Of a stretch of DNA of 64,000 nucleotides, positions 53,703-64,000 are shown piece by piece. The translations under genes and the position numbers were made by a program. The notes beneath the pieces were generated by a model, which saw only the letters and a list, made by a program, of their open reading frames with translations, ran no database searches and was not told the origin of the DNA. The DNA comes from Dipteris shenzhenensis (taxonomy: Eukaryota; Polypodiophyta; Polypodiopsida; Gleicheniales): the NCBI GenBank assembly GCA_047967505.1, contig CM106538.1, one strand, 5' to 3'. Positions within the stretch are counted from its first letter, which is position 1, and each line of letters opens with the position of its first letter.

Positions 53703-55470
53703 TTATGAAATACACTCATTCCCCCCTTTTTTTTCAATGATCCTTTTTTTATTTTTTATTTTCCCATTTAGACACTTTTGCCTTATCGAACCATTTGGGT
53801 AAGCTTTTATATGTTGGATGATTGTCTTGCTCTTGAGGTATGCTAACCTTGACTCATAATTTCCTTCCCTATTTTTTTATCTCCTTAATTCTTTTCGCCC
53901 TTTTTTATGTTATTAATCAAACTCCCGTACTGGAGAACTATACATTAAACCTATTATGTTATTAATCACACCCCTTTTATACAATAGATATTTACTATTT
54001 TTATTTGGAAATTTTATTTTTTTATTTTTACTTATTTACCCTCCCTCTTTTTTATGTTTACTTAATAAACCCCCCCTTAATTTTCTTTATGTTAACCCCC
54101 CTCTTATTTACTCCCTCTTAATCTTTTATTTAATTTTACTTTACTAACCCAAACCCCCAAGTTTGAATTTTACACTTTTATGTAACCCTTAAAATGTTTT
54201 TTTAAAACCTAAACCCAAACTTCCCTTTGAATCTCCCCCCGTCAACACTTCTACACCTATGAACTATACTTAATAATTGCTTCTTGGTCATTAAGGTTTT
54301 GGCCTCTTGGAATTGCACATTCCTTACTAGGCCCTTCTTGTGTGCTCTACCATTATGAATTAGCAAATTAGCTTCATTATTTCACATTCTTCTTTTTATT
54401 TTAAATGCTATCATTAAAGTTAAATAATAATGAAGACATGCATCTTTGCATTATGATGTCTTAGGCATGCTTCTGACAAAGTGGTAGATCCATGCTAGGG
54501 ACATTATCGGAATGGTTTTCTTAAGTATATGGTCATTATATTCATGTACACACACACTCAAACACGTGCAAACCTTCCCCATGCGACTGACACTTGTACA
54601 AGCTAACTTCACTAACTTTTACATGGATTCCCCCTTATCCCCCTCCCCTCCTCTGCTTTTATAACCAAAACACTACCCAACCCAACCTAAACCCCAACCC
54701 AAAATATGATTGGCATGAACTCCTCATTGTTCTCTGGTTTCACTTCATAGTACCCACTAGTTAGTTGCTTACCAAATTTCCTCTTGATATGGGATAAGCT
54801 GACGATGTTGCTATTTTCCACACCCTTCACCTTTGTATACCTTGGCTAGTTTGACTGATTGAGCAGCTCCCCTGCTCGCCTTAGGTTATTGGTTGCTACT
54901 ATTCTTAGACACATGCTAACTGGTTTAGCTCATGCTATTGCTGGGATTTTGGTTATGTGTATCATGTTCTCTTTATGGCTTCTTATCCGGTTCTACTGTA
55001 CCCTTGATGGTTACATACCTCTTGCACTCATGTTTCCTTTGATCCTATTTACATATGAAACTCAAGCCTCTAATTGTCTCAACTTCTTCCCATTCTGTGC
55101 CTCACTCATGTATAAGATTTATGAGACTAAAACTACTCTAATCATGAGGATCACCTCTTGCTTTTTTATGCATCTCTAAGTCATTGCACCTAGTCCAACC
55201 CCTTCTCCTCCCTAGTGGTTCTCTAATTGTAGCCACACCTTGATAGCTGCAAAGCTTCACCCCTGCTCTTACCCCAGCACTTCATCTCTAGTTGCTTGTT
55301 CATATTGTAATAATATTACTTGTCCACTTCATGATCACAGGAGGTCTGTCAATGATTGCACATTTGCAAGCTTCACCAACTCGACTAGCTTATAGATCAT
55401 TGCATGCCTCACGTATTTATTATACACTTCTTTGCCGTTATCCTTAACAAATAATGCTAATACTTATACA
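53701..55470. other. T- and C-rich gene-poor stretch
   Basis: Contains many CCCC and TTTT runs on the plus strand (53930-54260, 54620-54700). A 106-codon plus frame at 54859-55179 (hydrophobic; RFYCTLDGYIPLALMFPLIL) has no recognised family and no start context, so it is left as unsupported. Confidence 0.35.
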
Positions 55471-55477
55471 TACACGT

Positions 55478-55478
<1 letters not shown>

Positions 55479-55537
<59 letters not shown>

Positions 55538-55606
55538 GCATATGCATATACATATACATATATACATATATGCATATATATGTATGTATGTATACATACA
55601 TACACA
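55479..55606. repeat. (CA)28 followed by TA/TG-rich microsatellite
   Basis: About 28 CA units (55479-55534) pass into ATATGCATATGCATATAC and ATGTATGTATGTATACATAC. The Thr-His frame over it is not a gene. Confidence 0.95.
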
Positions 55607-56089
55607 TGAGAATATATGTAGAATTCTATGTATATCTACATGTAATTTTCTCCATTTACCTTCTAATGGCCTCTTTTTTTTGTCCTAATTAAATTTTTTT
55701 TCCTAACTTATATTCCTTTTTTTTAAGACCTTTTTTTTGGCATATGTATTTATGTAAATAACTTATACTAACCCCTTTACTTATCCATCAAGTGGTTCAA
55801 TTAAGCTATGCTATTTAGGAGCTCTATCACTAAGCTTATTAATTAATTTGCTTTTTTGTTCCTTTTTATTTATTTATTTATTGTTTTAACTGTATGTATA
55901 TTCCTAGCTTTCTTATTGCTTTCCTTTTTAATTTTACTTGTCCTTTTATTCCCTCTCAATCTTGTTTCTCATATTAAAATTTACATCATTTTATTGGTTA
56001 TCTTAGACTAAATGTTGAATCCATGTAAGTTTGATGAGGTATGCGTAAATCTTGTTAATGTATTGAAATACCCTTATTACCTAATGCTT
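55607..56089. other. T-rich, no gene
   Basis: Long poly-T/poly-A tracts and no open frame worth reporting. Confidence 0.4.
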
Positions 56090-56700
56090 TTATGTTTCTA
56101 AATTGTCTAAGGGCACGTTTTGAATACCTCCTTAACCAATCCTTTTGTTTTTCTAAGGGCGTGGAATACCCCCTTTTGACTAATCTTTTTTTTTATAAAT
56201 GATCGTAACTTCTCCTTTATTAGTGGGGACAAAACCCTTTTTGTATTTAAAATGGTGGTGTGCACTCTTTTGATTGTGAAATCTTGACACTTTAGAATCT
56301 AGAATCTGGAAGGCCGTGCTTATTCTTAAGGAAAGCACTAACAAGCTAGGGGACATAGCCATTACCTGTCCAGCACAATAGTTTGCTCCCGTGTTGGAGA
56401 GCATCAGGAGGATATTCATTTTTTGGAGTTCTGTCAGACTTGACCTTGCATCCGGAGTAGTGGTTGTGAAGCAGGTATTATTGGCTACTTCCTGGGTCGT
56501 TTGCTCTTTTTGGTGCAGATCTAGAGGTTGTATATCTCAGCTCATGAGACCTATCAGGAACTTTCTTTGGAGTGGGTTAGATGGCATCTCAGATGTTGTA
56601 GCTAGGTGGCTTGGGAGACCCTCATTCTCCCCACTAGGGAAGGAGGTCTAACCTCAGAGCCTGGACTACCTGATGGATTCAATACTTTTACCAATTGTAT
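56090..56700 (+). repeat. Dispersed repeat, copy 2 (partner at 53040)
   Basis: Matches 53040-53515 at both ends: TAAGGGCGTGGAATACCCCC units, AACAAGCTAGGGGACATAGC, ATTACCTGTCC, then CTCAGAGCCTGGACTACCTG and GATGGATTCAATAC. Between them lies a block of about 260 bp with LINE-like coding. The two copies are about 3.1 kb apart in the same orientation. Confidence 0.65.
56460..56690 (+). pseudogene. LINE ORF2 C-terminal fragment
   Basis: Plus-strand frames give QLMRPIRNFLWSGLDGISDV and, one frame over, VAWETLILPTREGGLTSEPG. The pattern RNFLWSG..........W.....P...GGL is the conserved segment after the RT domain of plant LINEs. It is short, frameshifted once and without RT. Confidence 0.6.
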
Positions 56701-57109
56701 ACGTAGTGTATGATAATGAAAAATTTCTTATCTGCTTGTAATTGAGCTTTGTGTGCCGTGTGGCAAGGTTAACCATGTGCCACGTGGGCAACCCTAGATT
56801 AGGCTAGCCACGTGCCACTTTGCTCTCTAATCTCTTATCAAGTTGTGCGAGAATGAGGTTCTTGTACAACTTTGCTTCAGGAATGACTTATCCTGACTTT
56901 TACTCTTTGCTAGAATTGTCATAACTACGCAATTCTTGTGTTTTGTGCATGATTGTTTCAAAATATTGATGGAATTTCACTTCTCTCCCTCCCTAACAAT
57001 TGGAATCAAACTCCATGGGATTTTGAATTAATCAACCATCAAGCACCTTTTACTATTTCTTCTCTAAACCTCAATTTCAAACTCTAAAGACTTGCTCATC
57101 AACACAATC
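56701..57109. other. No recognised gene
   Basis: GTGCCACGTGGGC and CACGTGCCACTTTG (56776-56822) repeat a CACGTG core. Otherwise unremarkable. Confidence 0.35.
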
Positions 57110-57916
57110 ACTCTCTTACCTTGCCATGCATCGTATCTTCGAATTGCAAATTGAACTCTTGCTTACACATGGACCTTGGGTCACCTTCAAAACTCCAAAT
57201 ATTTACTCTTTTCAACACAATGTCTCTCTTACATTATACACATCACATATTAGAATTGCAAATTGACCTTGATCAATTCTAAAACTCTAACAATGTGCAC
57301 TTAGTAGCACCGTGGTTTGCACTCTCCTATACATCACATCTTTTAATTACAAATCGAAATTGGGTTGATTTCAAAACTTTAGCTCTGCATTCTATCTCTA
57401 CCATGGTTCACACAGTCCCAAACATGATGTCTTCTGATTTCAAAATGAGCTTGGGTAGATTTCAAAATTGTGAAAGCATATTCTCATGACTGCCATGGCT
57501 TATGCACTCCCACATCACATCCTTGAAACATAAATCGAGCTTGTTTTACTAGCACCATGGCCTCAAGCATGCTTTCACACATCATATCTTTTGGTTGCAG
57601 GTTGATTTCAAAACTCTAAAAATATGTTTTTATCAATACTAAGGATTTATGGAAACTCCATGATTACAGATCACATCTTTTAAATGTAAATTGACCTTTT
57701 ATCAAATTTAAAGCTAAAAAATGGTTTCATTAGCACCATGGCTTCAATGTCCCACATTACATCTTTGAAATGAAAATTGACCTTGGGTAGATTTCAAAAA
57801 TTAAAACAAGTTTTCATTTGCATCATGTTGTCATGCACACTCCTACACATCACGACTTTGAAATCCAGATCGATCGATTTCAAAACTTTAAAAACATAAT
57901 TTCATCAGTACCATGG

Positions 57917-58008
<92 letters not shown>

Positions 58009-58740
58009 ACGTGCGTGCACATGCATGTAGACACACACACATGCATGCACATAAGAACACATGTGTGAGTGTACACATACACACACACACATGCATGTGC
58101 ACCCACTCACACACACGTGCATGCGTGCACACACACACATATCACATCTTTCAAATCTCTTTTTTTTAAAAATCATATCTTTCAAATGTAACCCAACCTT
58201 GGACACATCACATATTTCAAATATAAATGAAACTCCGGTTGATTTCAAAACTCTAGAAACATGTTTTAATTGGAACCATGGCTTCATGCACAGTCCACAC
58301 GTCACATATTTAAACTAAATATTAAACTTGGGGTCAATATTAAATTTCTAAAGATATGTTCTCATGAGCACCATGGCTCACCACATTTCCACATAGCACA
58401 ACTTCCAATTGCAAGTCAACCTTGGGTCAATTTCACAACTCTTAGAACATGCTCTCATTAGCACAATGGCTCTCACACATTTTTGCATATCATATCTTCA
58501 AATTGGAAAATTGATCTTGGGTTGATCTTCAAAATCTTAAATCATGCTCTCAACAACAACATGGTTCACAATCTCTCACCCATCACATATTTAATTACAA
58601 ATAGACCTTGGGTGGATTTCAAACTCTAATTCTTCATTTTCATGCCTGCCATGACACACACACCTCCACTTTGTTTGTTTATAGACCTTGGATAATATTT
58701 CAAAACTCTATGTTAACAACCATTGAGCATGCTAACAGGT
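57110..58740 (+). repeat. Degenerate tandem array, about 90-bp unit
   Basis: Around 15 diverged units, each containing versions of CACATCACATCTTTTGAATT, GCAAATTGACCTTGGGTTGA, TTTCAAAACTCTAA and TTAGCACCATGGCTTCATGC. The motif TTTCAAAACTCTAA can be followed at about 57187, 57270, 57367, 57455, 57605, 57697, 57793, 57877, 58230, 58337, 58430, 58525, 58615 and 58700. It is interrupted by a CA microsatellite at 57921-58140. It looks like an old minor satellite. Confidence 0.75.
57921..58140. repeat. (CA)n microsatellite with ACGTGCATGC variants
   Basis: About 40 CA units followed by alternating purine-pyrimidine variants such as CACGTGCACGTGCGTGCAC. Such tracts can adopt left-handed Z-DNA. Frames over it are not genes. 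Confidence 0.95.
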
Positions 58741-59260
58741 CTGGTCTGTACAAACCCTACGGGTTTGCAAACACAAATGGCTCAGTTTTGAAGTAGTCAT
58801 CGAGATCGCCCCAATTGGCAAAGATAACACAAGAGCCATGTGGATCCCATATATGGATAATACAAGAGCCATTTGAAGACAGAGAGAAGATTGAGAGAAT
58901 CAGCATATGCCTTGGTGCCATACGGGCCCAACAGAAAAGAGAGAGTGATGCAAGGAATAGGGTTGGCCCTCCCTTCAAAGGGTGACATGTATAAAAGGCC
59001 ATGGTTGACTTTGGTCTTCATTGTTGTATGCAAATGTGTTGAGATTAAGGTTTGCTTGCTCTCCTTGTTTGCCATGATCCTCCTTCACCTTCTTCTCCTT
59101 CTCCATCCCCTTTCCCTTCTTCCCTCCCCCTCCCCTCTATTTCTCACCCCCTTCTTCTCGGTGGAAACCCCATTACAATGGTCCAATAGCCACTCGAACG
59201 ACACAAGTGAAGGCTTTACTATGCAATGCTCCCACGAGGACTAGCATGGCAGCGAGGAGC
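58711..59260 (+). repeat. Candidate LTR or promoter region with TATA box
   Basis: Starts TGTTAACAACCATTGAGC directly after the satellite and has TATAAAAGG at 58990-58998. A pyrimidine-rich stretch (59082-59163) follows, which could be R/U5. The 123-codon frame 58873-59244 overlaps it; its second half from MILLHLLLLLHPLSLLPSPS is only leucine-rich. No partner LTR or primer-binding site was recognised. Confidence 0.4.
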
Positions 59261-60345
59261 TCCGTCGATGCACTTCCAACATCCCCATGACATGTGTGTC
59301 TCCACCAAACAACACATCTTTGGCCCCATTGCCACAGAGATAAGAGGTATGCTTTTGTGTTTGTTTATCTTCCTCCTATAAACAACCCATTGCACATATC
59401 CTTAGGCCTTTTTAGTGGAGATTAGGAGTGGATTAGAATGAAAAAAGAGTAATTTTAGAGTAGAAAAGCTTACTTTTCAACTTTCTATCCATAAAACCAT
59501 TTTCATGCATTTGAGCTTGTTTTTTATTGTTTTTTTATACAAGAAGGTAGCTAGAATGGTTGCTAAGTTGGTGTAGTGTCAAATTCAACTAAAAACACTT
59601 TAAAATGAAGATTGGAGGGGAATTTCAAAGTGGTTTTGTGTGCTTGACAGTCTAACTTATAGAAACCACTCATTTGTGTGCCAAAGTTATTGTTTTGTGA
59701 TGTTTTTTGTTTGTGGTAGTTAGTTTAGGCCTTAACACCCCCCCTATGCACACGAACCTGGAACATAACTTGAAGAATCACCAAAAATCATTAGAAGAGA
59801 GTTGGCAACACTGCGGGTTCCTAGATAACCCTATCTCGATGACCCATTGCCTTAGCTCTCGCTATCCCACCGACCCATCATCTTAGTCTCTATCCCATCG
59901 ACCTGACACATGTCAGTCACCTAACCCACCACCTTAATTATGATGTGTCAGGATTTGCTCTCCCACCAGCCTTATAGGTGTTGACCCAGTCCCTTAACCA
60001 CCATGATCCCTCCGATTGGTGTCATTCTGGTATCCCTCCAAGGCAAGCTATCCCGCTAGTGGTTAACCCTACAACTGTTGTCCTATTTCCATCTAGCCAA
60101 CTTGAGTTATCCTGTCGCCCGTTGCTTTAATGTTAACCTACCGACATAGTGGCATACCAACCCCATTCCAACCTGCTGACATGTGTCATTTGTTATCCCA
60201 CCGATCGTTGCCTTAAGGCTAACCCTCCAACCCAGTGGCATACAGTTAACCCTCCAATTGGAGGGATAGCTTTGGGAACAAAGTCTCTGATAGAAAATAT
60301 GGAATTGAATTTGAACTAGGGTGTGCCTTCACAGGGATCTCATAC
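59261..60345. other. No gene; weak repeats
   Basis: Short related phrases recur at 59820-60260, for example CCCACCGACC, CCTACCGACA, CATGTGTCA and TTAACCCTCCAA, suggesting an old degenerate tandem repeat. A 16-bp palindrome CCCTCCAATTGGAGGG is at 60250-60265. Confidence 0.45.
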
Positions 60346-60597
60346 ATGCACTTGAGGTCCAAGAGATTTTTGTCCAAGGAGCTTGAGCCTGAGGATAGCA
60401 TTTTGAACTACACACAGCCCACCTTTTGCCCCAGTTTGGGTTCAAATCCAACAAGGAGTTCAATTCCCAGTATCAACCCCTCTAGTTCAGACAAGATCAA
60501 GAGCCTGAACGAGGAAATGCAAGAACTAACTAGCATGAGGGCCTCCGAGGCCCCCTACACTAGCATAGCTCCATCCCATTCTCTACTCCTTCCGTAG
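60346..60597 (+). other. Unrecognised 83-codon open frame
   Basis: Reads MHLRSKRFLSKELEPEDSIL and IKSLNEEMQELTSMRASEAP. It might be the N-terminus of gypsy K gag, which lies 1.4 kb downstream, because such proteins often start MxxRSxR. No domain is visible. Confidence 0.25.
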
Positions 60598-61260
60598 CCT
60601 CTAGATTACGGGGAACTCTATGCAATATGTTTGGACAATTAGGCCGAAGGGATTTAGCAAAAATGAAGAACCCTTTTGCTAGTATGCCCACAGAAAGGGG
60701 AGGCCAGTGACATCTAGTCCTTGAGCCACAAGCAGGGACCTGAGGCCATTTTTGTGGACTCAGGACCCATAATCTTCACTAGGCACCCTAATCCAAAGCA
60801 CATGGAAGACAAAACCCATGGATGAGGGACTTTGCAAGACAAAACCCTGGCCTTGGAAACTCACGACACTTCCAAGGAGGAATCCATTATGAGCTCTAGA
60901 CCTTCCAAATTCCCCCAACATTTGCCGTTAGGTCACAAGCCACCGGCTATGTGCCCTTGCAAGTTCCACCCTCTAGACTGATGCAAGGAGCATCTGTGCA
61001 GATGCCTGGTAACCTGCTCCCTTAGGGAGTCCGACAATTTACTCCCACAGTTACAACCCCGATTTGCACAGTGCCACTTATCATCATGGTCAAGAAGGCT
61101 ATCAATGAGAATAGGATTAAAGGGCTTAGGGTGCCTGCAAGTTGTTGGAGGCACTATCTTCTAGTTGTCGCTTAGTTCCTAGGACTTTTCTAGATCTCAA
61201 TAGCATGTAAGTAGCTCAACATAAGTGCTCTGCATCAGGTGATTCTTCCTGTGGAGCTCT
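60598..61260. other. No recognised gene
   Basis: Short frames only on either strand. Plus-strand text in this stretch could belong to the leader or gag N-terminal part of gypsy K, but no motif supports this. Confidence 0.3.
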
Positions 61261-61352
61261 GTGTATGTGTGTGTGTGTGCGCGCGCATGGGTGTGTGTGT
61301 ATGTGTGTGGGTGTGCATGCGTGTGTGTGTGCGTGTGCATGTGCATGTGTGT
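61261..61352. repeat. (GT)n-rich microsatellite
   Basis: GTGTGTGTGTGCGCGCGC and variants. Frames made of Cys-Val repeats are not genes. Confidence 0.95.
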
Positions 61353-61407
61353 GTGTCAGTCACCCTACTAACTCGACATGTGCATTGGCTTACTTTCCTG
61401 GCATGCA

Positions 61408-61475
61408 CTGGGATGTTAACCTACCATGTGTTGGGATGTTAACCTATCATGTGTCAGGTTGTTAACCCAGCATAC
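61408..61475 (+). repeat. Three tandem units of about 23-24 bp
   Basis: GGGATGTTAACCTACCATGT, GGGATGTTAACCTATCATGT and AGGTTGTTAACCCAGCATAC follow one another at about 61410, 61433 and 61456. Confidence 0.8.
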
Positions 61476-61981
61476 GTGGGCTTGCTAAGGAGGAAGTACA
61501 AATAGACAACACAAATGAAGAATTATTATGATTATAGCTTTATGTTTAAGTCCCTCATGTAGAAAATTATGAAGCAATGAGTGGTTGAAGGACTGGGTGA
61601 AGCAATAAGCTCAACAACCCATCAATTTGTGTTCTCTTCCAATACCGTTCAAGCAATGATAAAGACGAGGGATGGCGGTGGTCAAATGAGAGTTAATGCA
61701 GATGGCATCCAAGCACAGCGAGTAGATATGGGGTAAGTAATCTAATGAGCAAGTTGGATCTTGCAAATTGAATCCCCTAATGGATTGAATTCCACACAAT
61801 GATTGAAGTACAAATGGATGATCCTGACATTTCCCTCTGAACTTGAGAAGATGGAACTCCTATGTCCATGATCTCCAGATGTACGGATGTTGGGGTTGTC
61901 GTAATTGCTACTACTAACAAACCAGTATTTTTCTTGTGGCATCGTAGCTAAAATAGTGAGCATTCTTGCCACACTGGTTAC

Positions 61982-63260
61982 ATGACCAATTCACCTTCAA
62001 GGCCTCATGGTCCGCATTGGGCTTACAGCCCCAATGTCAATACCGGCAAACCAATGGACCTTGCTACCAAGGCAACGCTTGAGGCTGCACCTCTATGTCC
62101 TATTAGGTCCACAACAATGATGCCTCCTCAAGCTTCCCAAACAGTGCTATCAGATGAGGCAATGCACATCTTGGTGGATGTACTAGAAAGGGGGTTGCTC
62201 CACCCTCGACTGTGTTCGTATTCCCAACGGGGAAGACCAATCCCTCTAGGACTCGACCCATAGCCATCTCCAAGCTGATAACTAAATTTCTCGGGGAAGG
62301 AGATCTGGTCTCCCACATGGAGAGATTTGAGCAAATATGTGAAGCATTTGGTGCTCCTGGAGATCTGGAAATGGTTAACGCATTCGATCTCAGCCTGGAT
62401 GGCAAGGCAAGCCAATGGTATAGGGCTCTTAGCCCTGAGGAGAAAGTTAACTAGGAGGCATTGGAGAAAGCCTTCATTGAAAGGTTCACCCCAAGTGGTC
62501 ACAAGTGGAGCCTGATTTATCAGTTGTATGAGGTGAAACACAATGAGAATGAAAATCTTGTTAGACTACATTGCTAGATCAAACACCTCAATTCCCGTTA
62601 CGAACTACATGAGAGGATGAGTGACGAGTGACTGTTGCCATGCTTCCTCATCGGATTGGTGGACTCGAAGCTGCATGACCACTTAATGGTGAACCCCACT
62701 TCATTCAAACTTTACAGCAAGGTAGCCATCCGTATAAGTGATAATATGATGGATAAGGACATCAATGACAAAATTACAACTCCATCCGAGGTATCACCAT
62801 TGGTAAGGTCTTCCAGTACTGAGCCTACCAAGGTGTCTAAGGGGTTAGATATAGGCGAGTTGGTCTCTAGTCTATTGAATCCACTGGGCCAGCAGTGGAA
62901 GTCAGGAACCTCCAAGGAAACACCAAGTAACCCCCACTTATTCCCAAGAAGATATAATGTTTGGTGTCAGGTATGCAATGGTAATCACTCCTCAAATGAG
63001 TATCCCTGCCTCAGAGTAAGGAAAGCCTTCTTTTTTGCACACTGCTATAGATGGGGGAACCACGACACCTCTTAGTGTCAATTTTTAAAGTTCCTTCCCA
63101 AATCGATCTACCAGCCAAGGCCCCAACTGGCCTTACTGCCCCCACCTCATATAGCTCCAGTCAACCAAGTATTGGTGGAAGAACTACCTAATGATTGGGA
63201 AGATCTTGAGCATGGACATCTCGACTATCATCCTTACCGAGGAGGGAAGTGGCATCATAA
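61982..63260 (+). pseudogene. Ty3/gypsy K gag
   Basis: The N-terminal frame 61982-62263 (SDEAMHILVDVLERGL) shifts near 62212 to SRTRPIAISKLITKFLGEGD, then LVSHMERFEQICEAFGAPGD, FDLSLDGKASQWYRALSPEE and EALEKAFIERFTPSGHKWSL, the retrotransposon gag domain (A..WY..L......W......F...F). A frame from 62635 continues LPCFLIGLVDSKLHDHLMVN and ends with a knuckle-like CQVCNGNHSSNEYPC (spacing CX2CX3HX6C). Stops are at 62452, 62574 and 62628. Pol does not follow; the copia L LTR begins at 63457. Confidence 0.8.
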
Positions 63261-63456
63261 GTCACTACCTTTTACATGAGGATCAGCATGTCCTAGTATT
63301 TTAGATAGCGCCCATGGCCTTGAGAGCAAGAGACATAAATTACTTGGCACGAAGGCCCCTGATCCAATGCTAGACATGTCAAGGTCCACATTGTTGAGAT
63401 ATCAAGCTCCACTCGTGATATGCTAGGGTGACCGTTGTGCATTTATGTCACCGACT

Positions 63457-63743
63457 TGTTAGCTGCAGATGTGGTTGGTACACCGCCCATGAATAATAGT
63501 TGGATGACAGCTATCCTTATGTACTCTAGTTCGTGGCTCAGTTAGTATGCCACCTTAGTTAGCTGAGTTTGGTTTGAGACCCACATATAGGGTTCTTCTA
63601 TTTCTTTGTACTAGAGTTCTTTTGGCTTTCACGACTAAGAAGAGGAAAACTGTTTTCAGCCTCTACCTCTGTGTGTATTCCCCCATTGTGTATGTGAGAA
63701 AGCCACAAGTGAGACTCCTTCCTTCTCTCCCACTATCTTCACA
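63457..63743 (+). repeat. 5' LTR of copia L
   Basis: Ends CACTATCTTCACA exactly before a perfect primer-binding site. The start TGTTAGCTGCAGATGTGG at 63457 is chosen for its TG and the usual TGTTAG opening; an earlier TGTTGAGATATC at 63392 is possible. A TATA-like CATATAGG lies near 63584. Confidence 0.65.
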
Positions 63744-63756
63744 TGGTATCAGAGCC
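63744..63756 (+). other. Perfect tRNA-iMet primer-binding site
   Basis: TGGTATCAGAGCC immediately follows the LTR end CA. It is an exact match to the initiator-Met primer site of plant copia elements, unlike the mutated sites at 3415 and 42843. Confidence 0.9.
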
Positions 63757-64000
63757 TGGTTCGTGGTAAGGAGCTCAAGAAAGCAAACCAAGTTCGAGGT
63801 GTCTTGGTAAGAGGACCAATGTTGCTTTCCTTTTTCGAGTTTGGGAGCAAATCTCTACAGGTAGCACAACTGGAAAGTGTAAGAGTGCATTGTCTCAGAT
63901 TGAGACGCCCTTTGCGGTGTGACTTTATTTTTCTGATTCGAGGCCATTTCGGGGCCCGTTTTGGAGGCGGAAGTTCTCCGCAAGCACTGAGAAAAAGGCC
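63757..64000 (+). mobile_element. Copia L leader (runs off right edge)
   Basis: Non-coding leader after the primer-binding site. The remaining element, if present, lies beyond the window. The only open frame crosses the LTR boundary and is not meaningful. Confidence 0.6.

Noticed and set aside
54859-55179. Hydrophobic 106-codon frame as a membrane protein
   Set aside because: T-rich DNA yields Leu/Phe/Ile by composition; no family, no start context, no second exon.
55432-55692. Thr-His-rich open frames
   Set aside because: Same cause: the CA microsatellite is open in several frames.
57888-58305. Cys-Val-rich minus-strand frames that look like secreted Cys-rich peptides
   Set aside because: They are the reverse strand of CA repeats; the cysteines come from TGTGTG.
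57110-58740. CRISPR-like array of repeats
   Set aside because: Units are degenerate and directly adjacent, with no identical short repeat separating unique spacers, in plant DNA.
61239-61465. Cys-rich frames over the GT tract
   Set aside because: Microsatellite translation, no independent support.

Overview
This window looks like nuclear DNA from a plant with a large, repeat-rich genome. The evidence is the density of decayed Ty1/copia and Ty3/gypsy LTR retrotransposons, LINE fragments, long microsatellites, a GT-AG intron-containing glycosyltransferase gene and plant-type receptor-kinase remnants. A gymnosperm or other large-genome plant would fit, but nothing here fixes the species. There are no bacterial operons, CRISPR arrays or phage genes, and I recognise no new defence or metabolic system. 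What is worth reading is one host-gene 5' half and a set of nested transposons whose order of insertion can be read.

Layout. 1-7027: two copia copies of one family, head to head. Copy A (minus, 166-4042) appears to have inserted into copy B (plus, 4043-7027), and an unrelated LTR (1-165) cuts copy A at the left edge. 7028-8660: LINE RT and gag-like scraps. 8665-11676: a chromodomain gypsy (C, minus) lacking gag and protease. 11700-14270: the 3' part of a third copia (D, plus) carrying a 1,030-bp non-autonomous Mutator-like insertion with a 9-bp target duplication. 14443-15655: the one convincing host gene, the 5' four exons of a GT8 glycosyltransferase (minus), with a decayed second copy of exon 4. 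16300-17130: gypsy integrase scrap and a G19 run. 18788-29203: a full-length but decayed gypsy (E, plus) inserted inside the RNase H of a copia (F). 30040-32330: deleted copia G (minus).

32458-44160: a LINE interrupted by an LTR element without recognised genes (H), itself interrupted by a nearly intact copia (I, minus, 37133-42961). H's 3' LTR holds five CCCTAA units. 44518-50897: two related receptor-kinase pseudogene fragments flank a decayed gypsy (J, minus). 51000-61500: gene-poor, AT-, pyrimidine- and microsatellite-rich DNA with a degenerate tandem array of about 90 bp per unit (57110-58740). 61980-63260: gypsy gag (K, plus). 63457-64000: 5' LTR and perfect initiator-Met primer-binding site of a copia (L) that runs off the right edge.

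Nearly every coding region is a retroelement gene broken by stops, frameshifts or deletions. The exceptions are the GT8 exons, which join in one frame through three short introns, and long open stretches of copia I and the RNase H of copia B.
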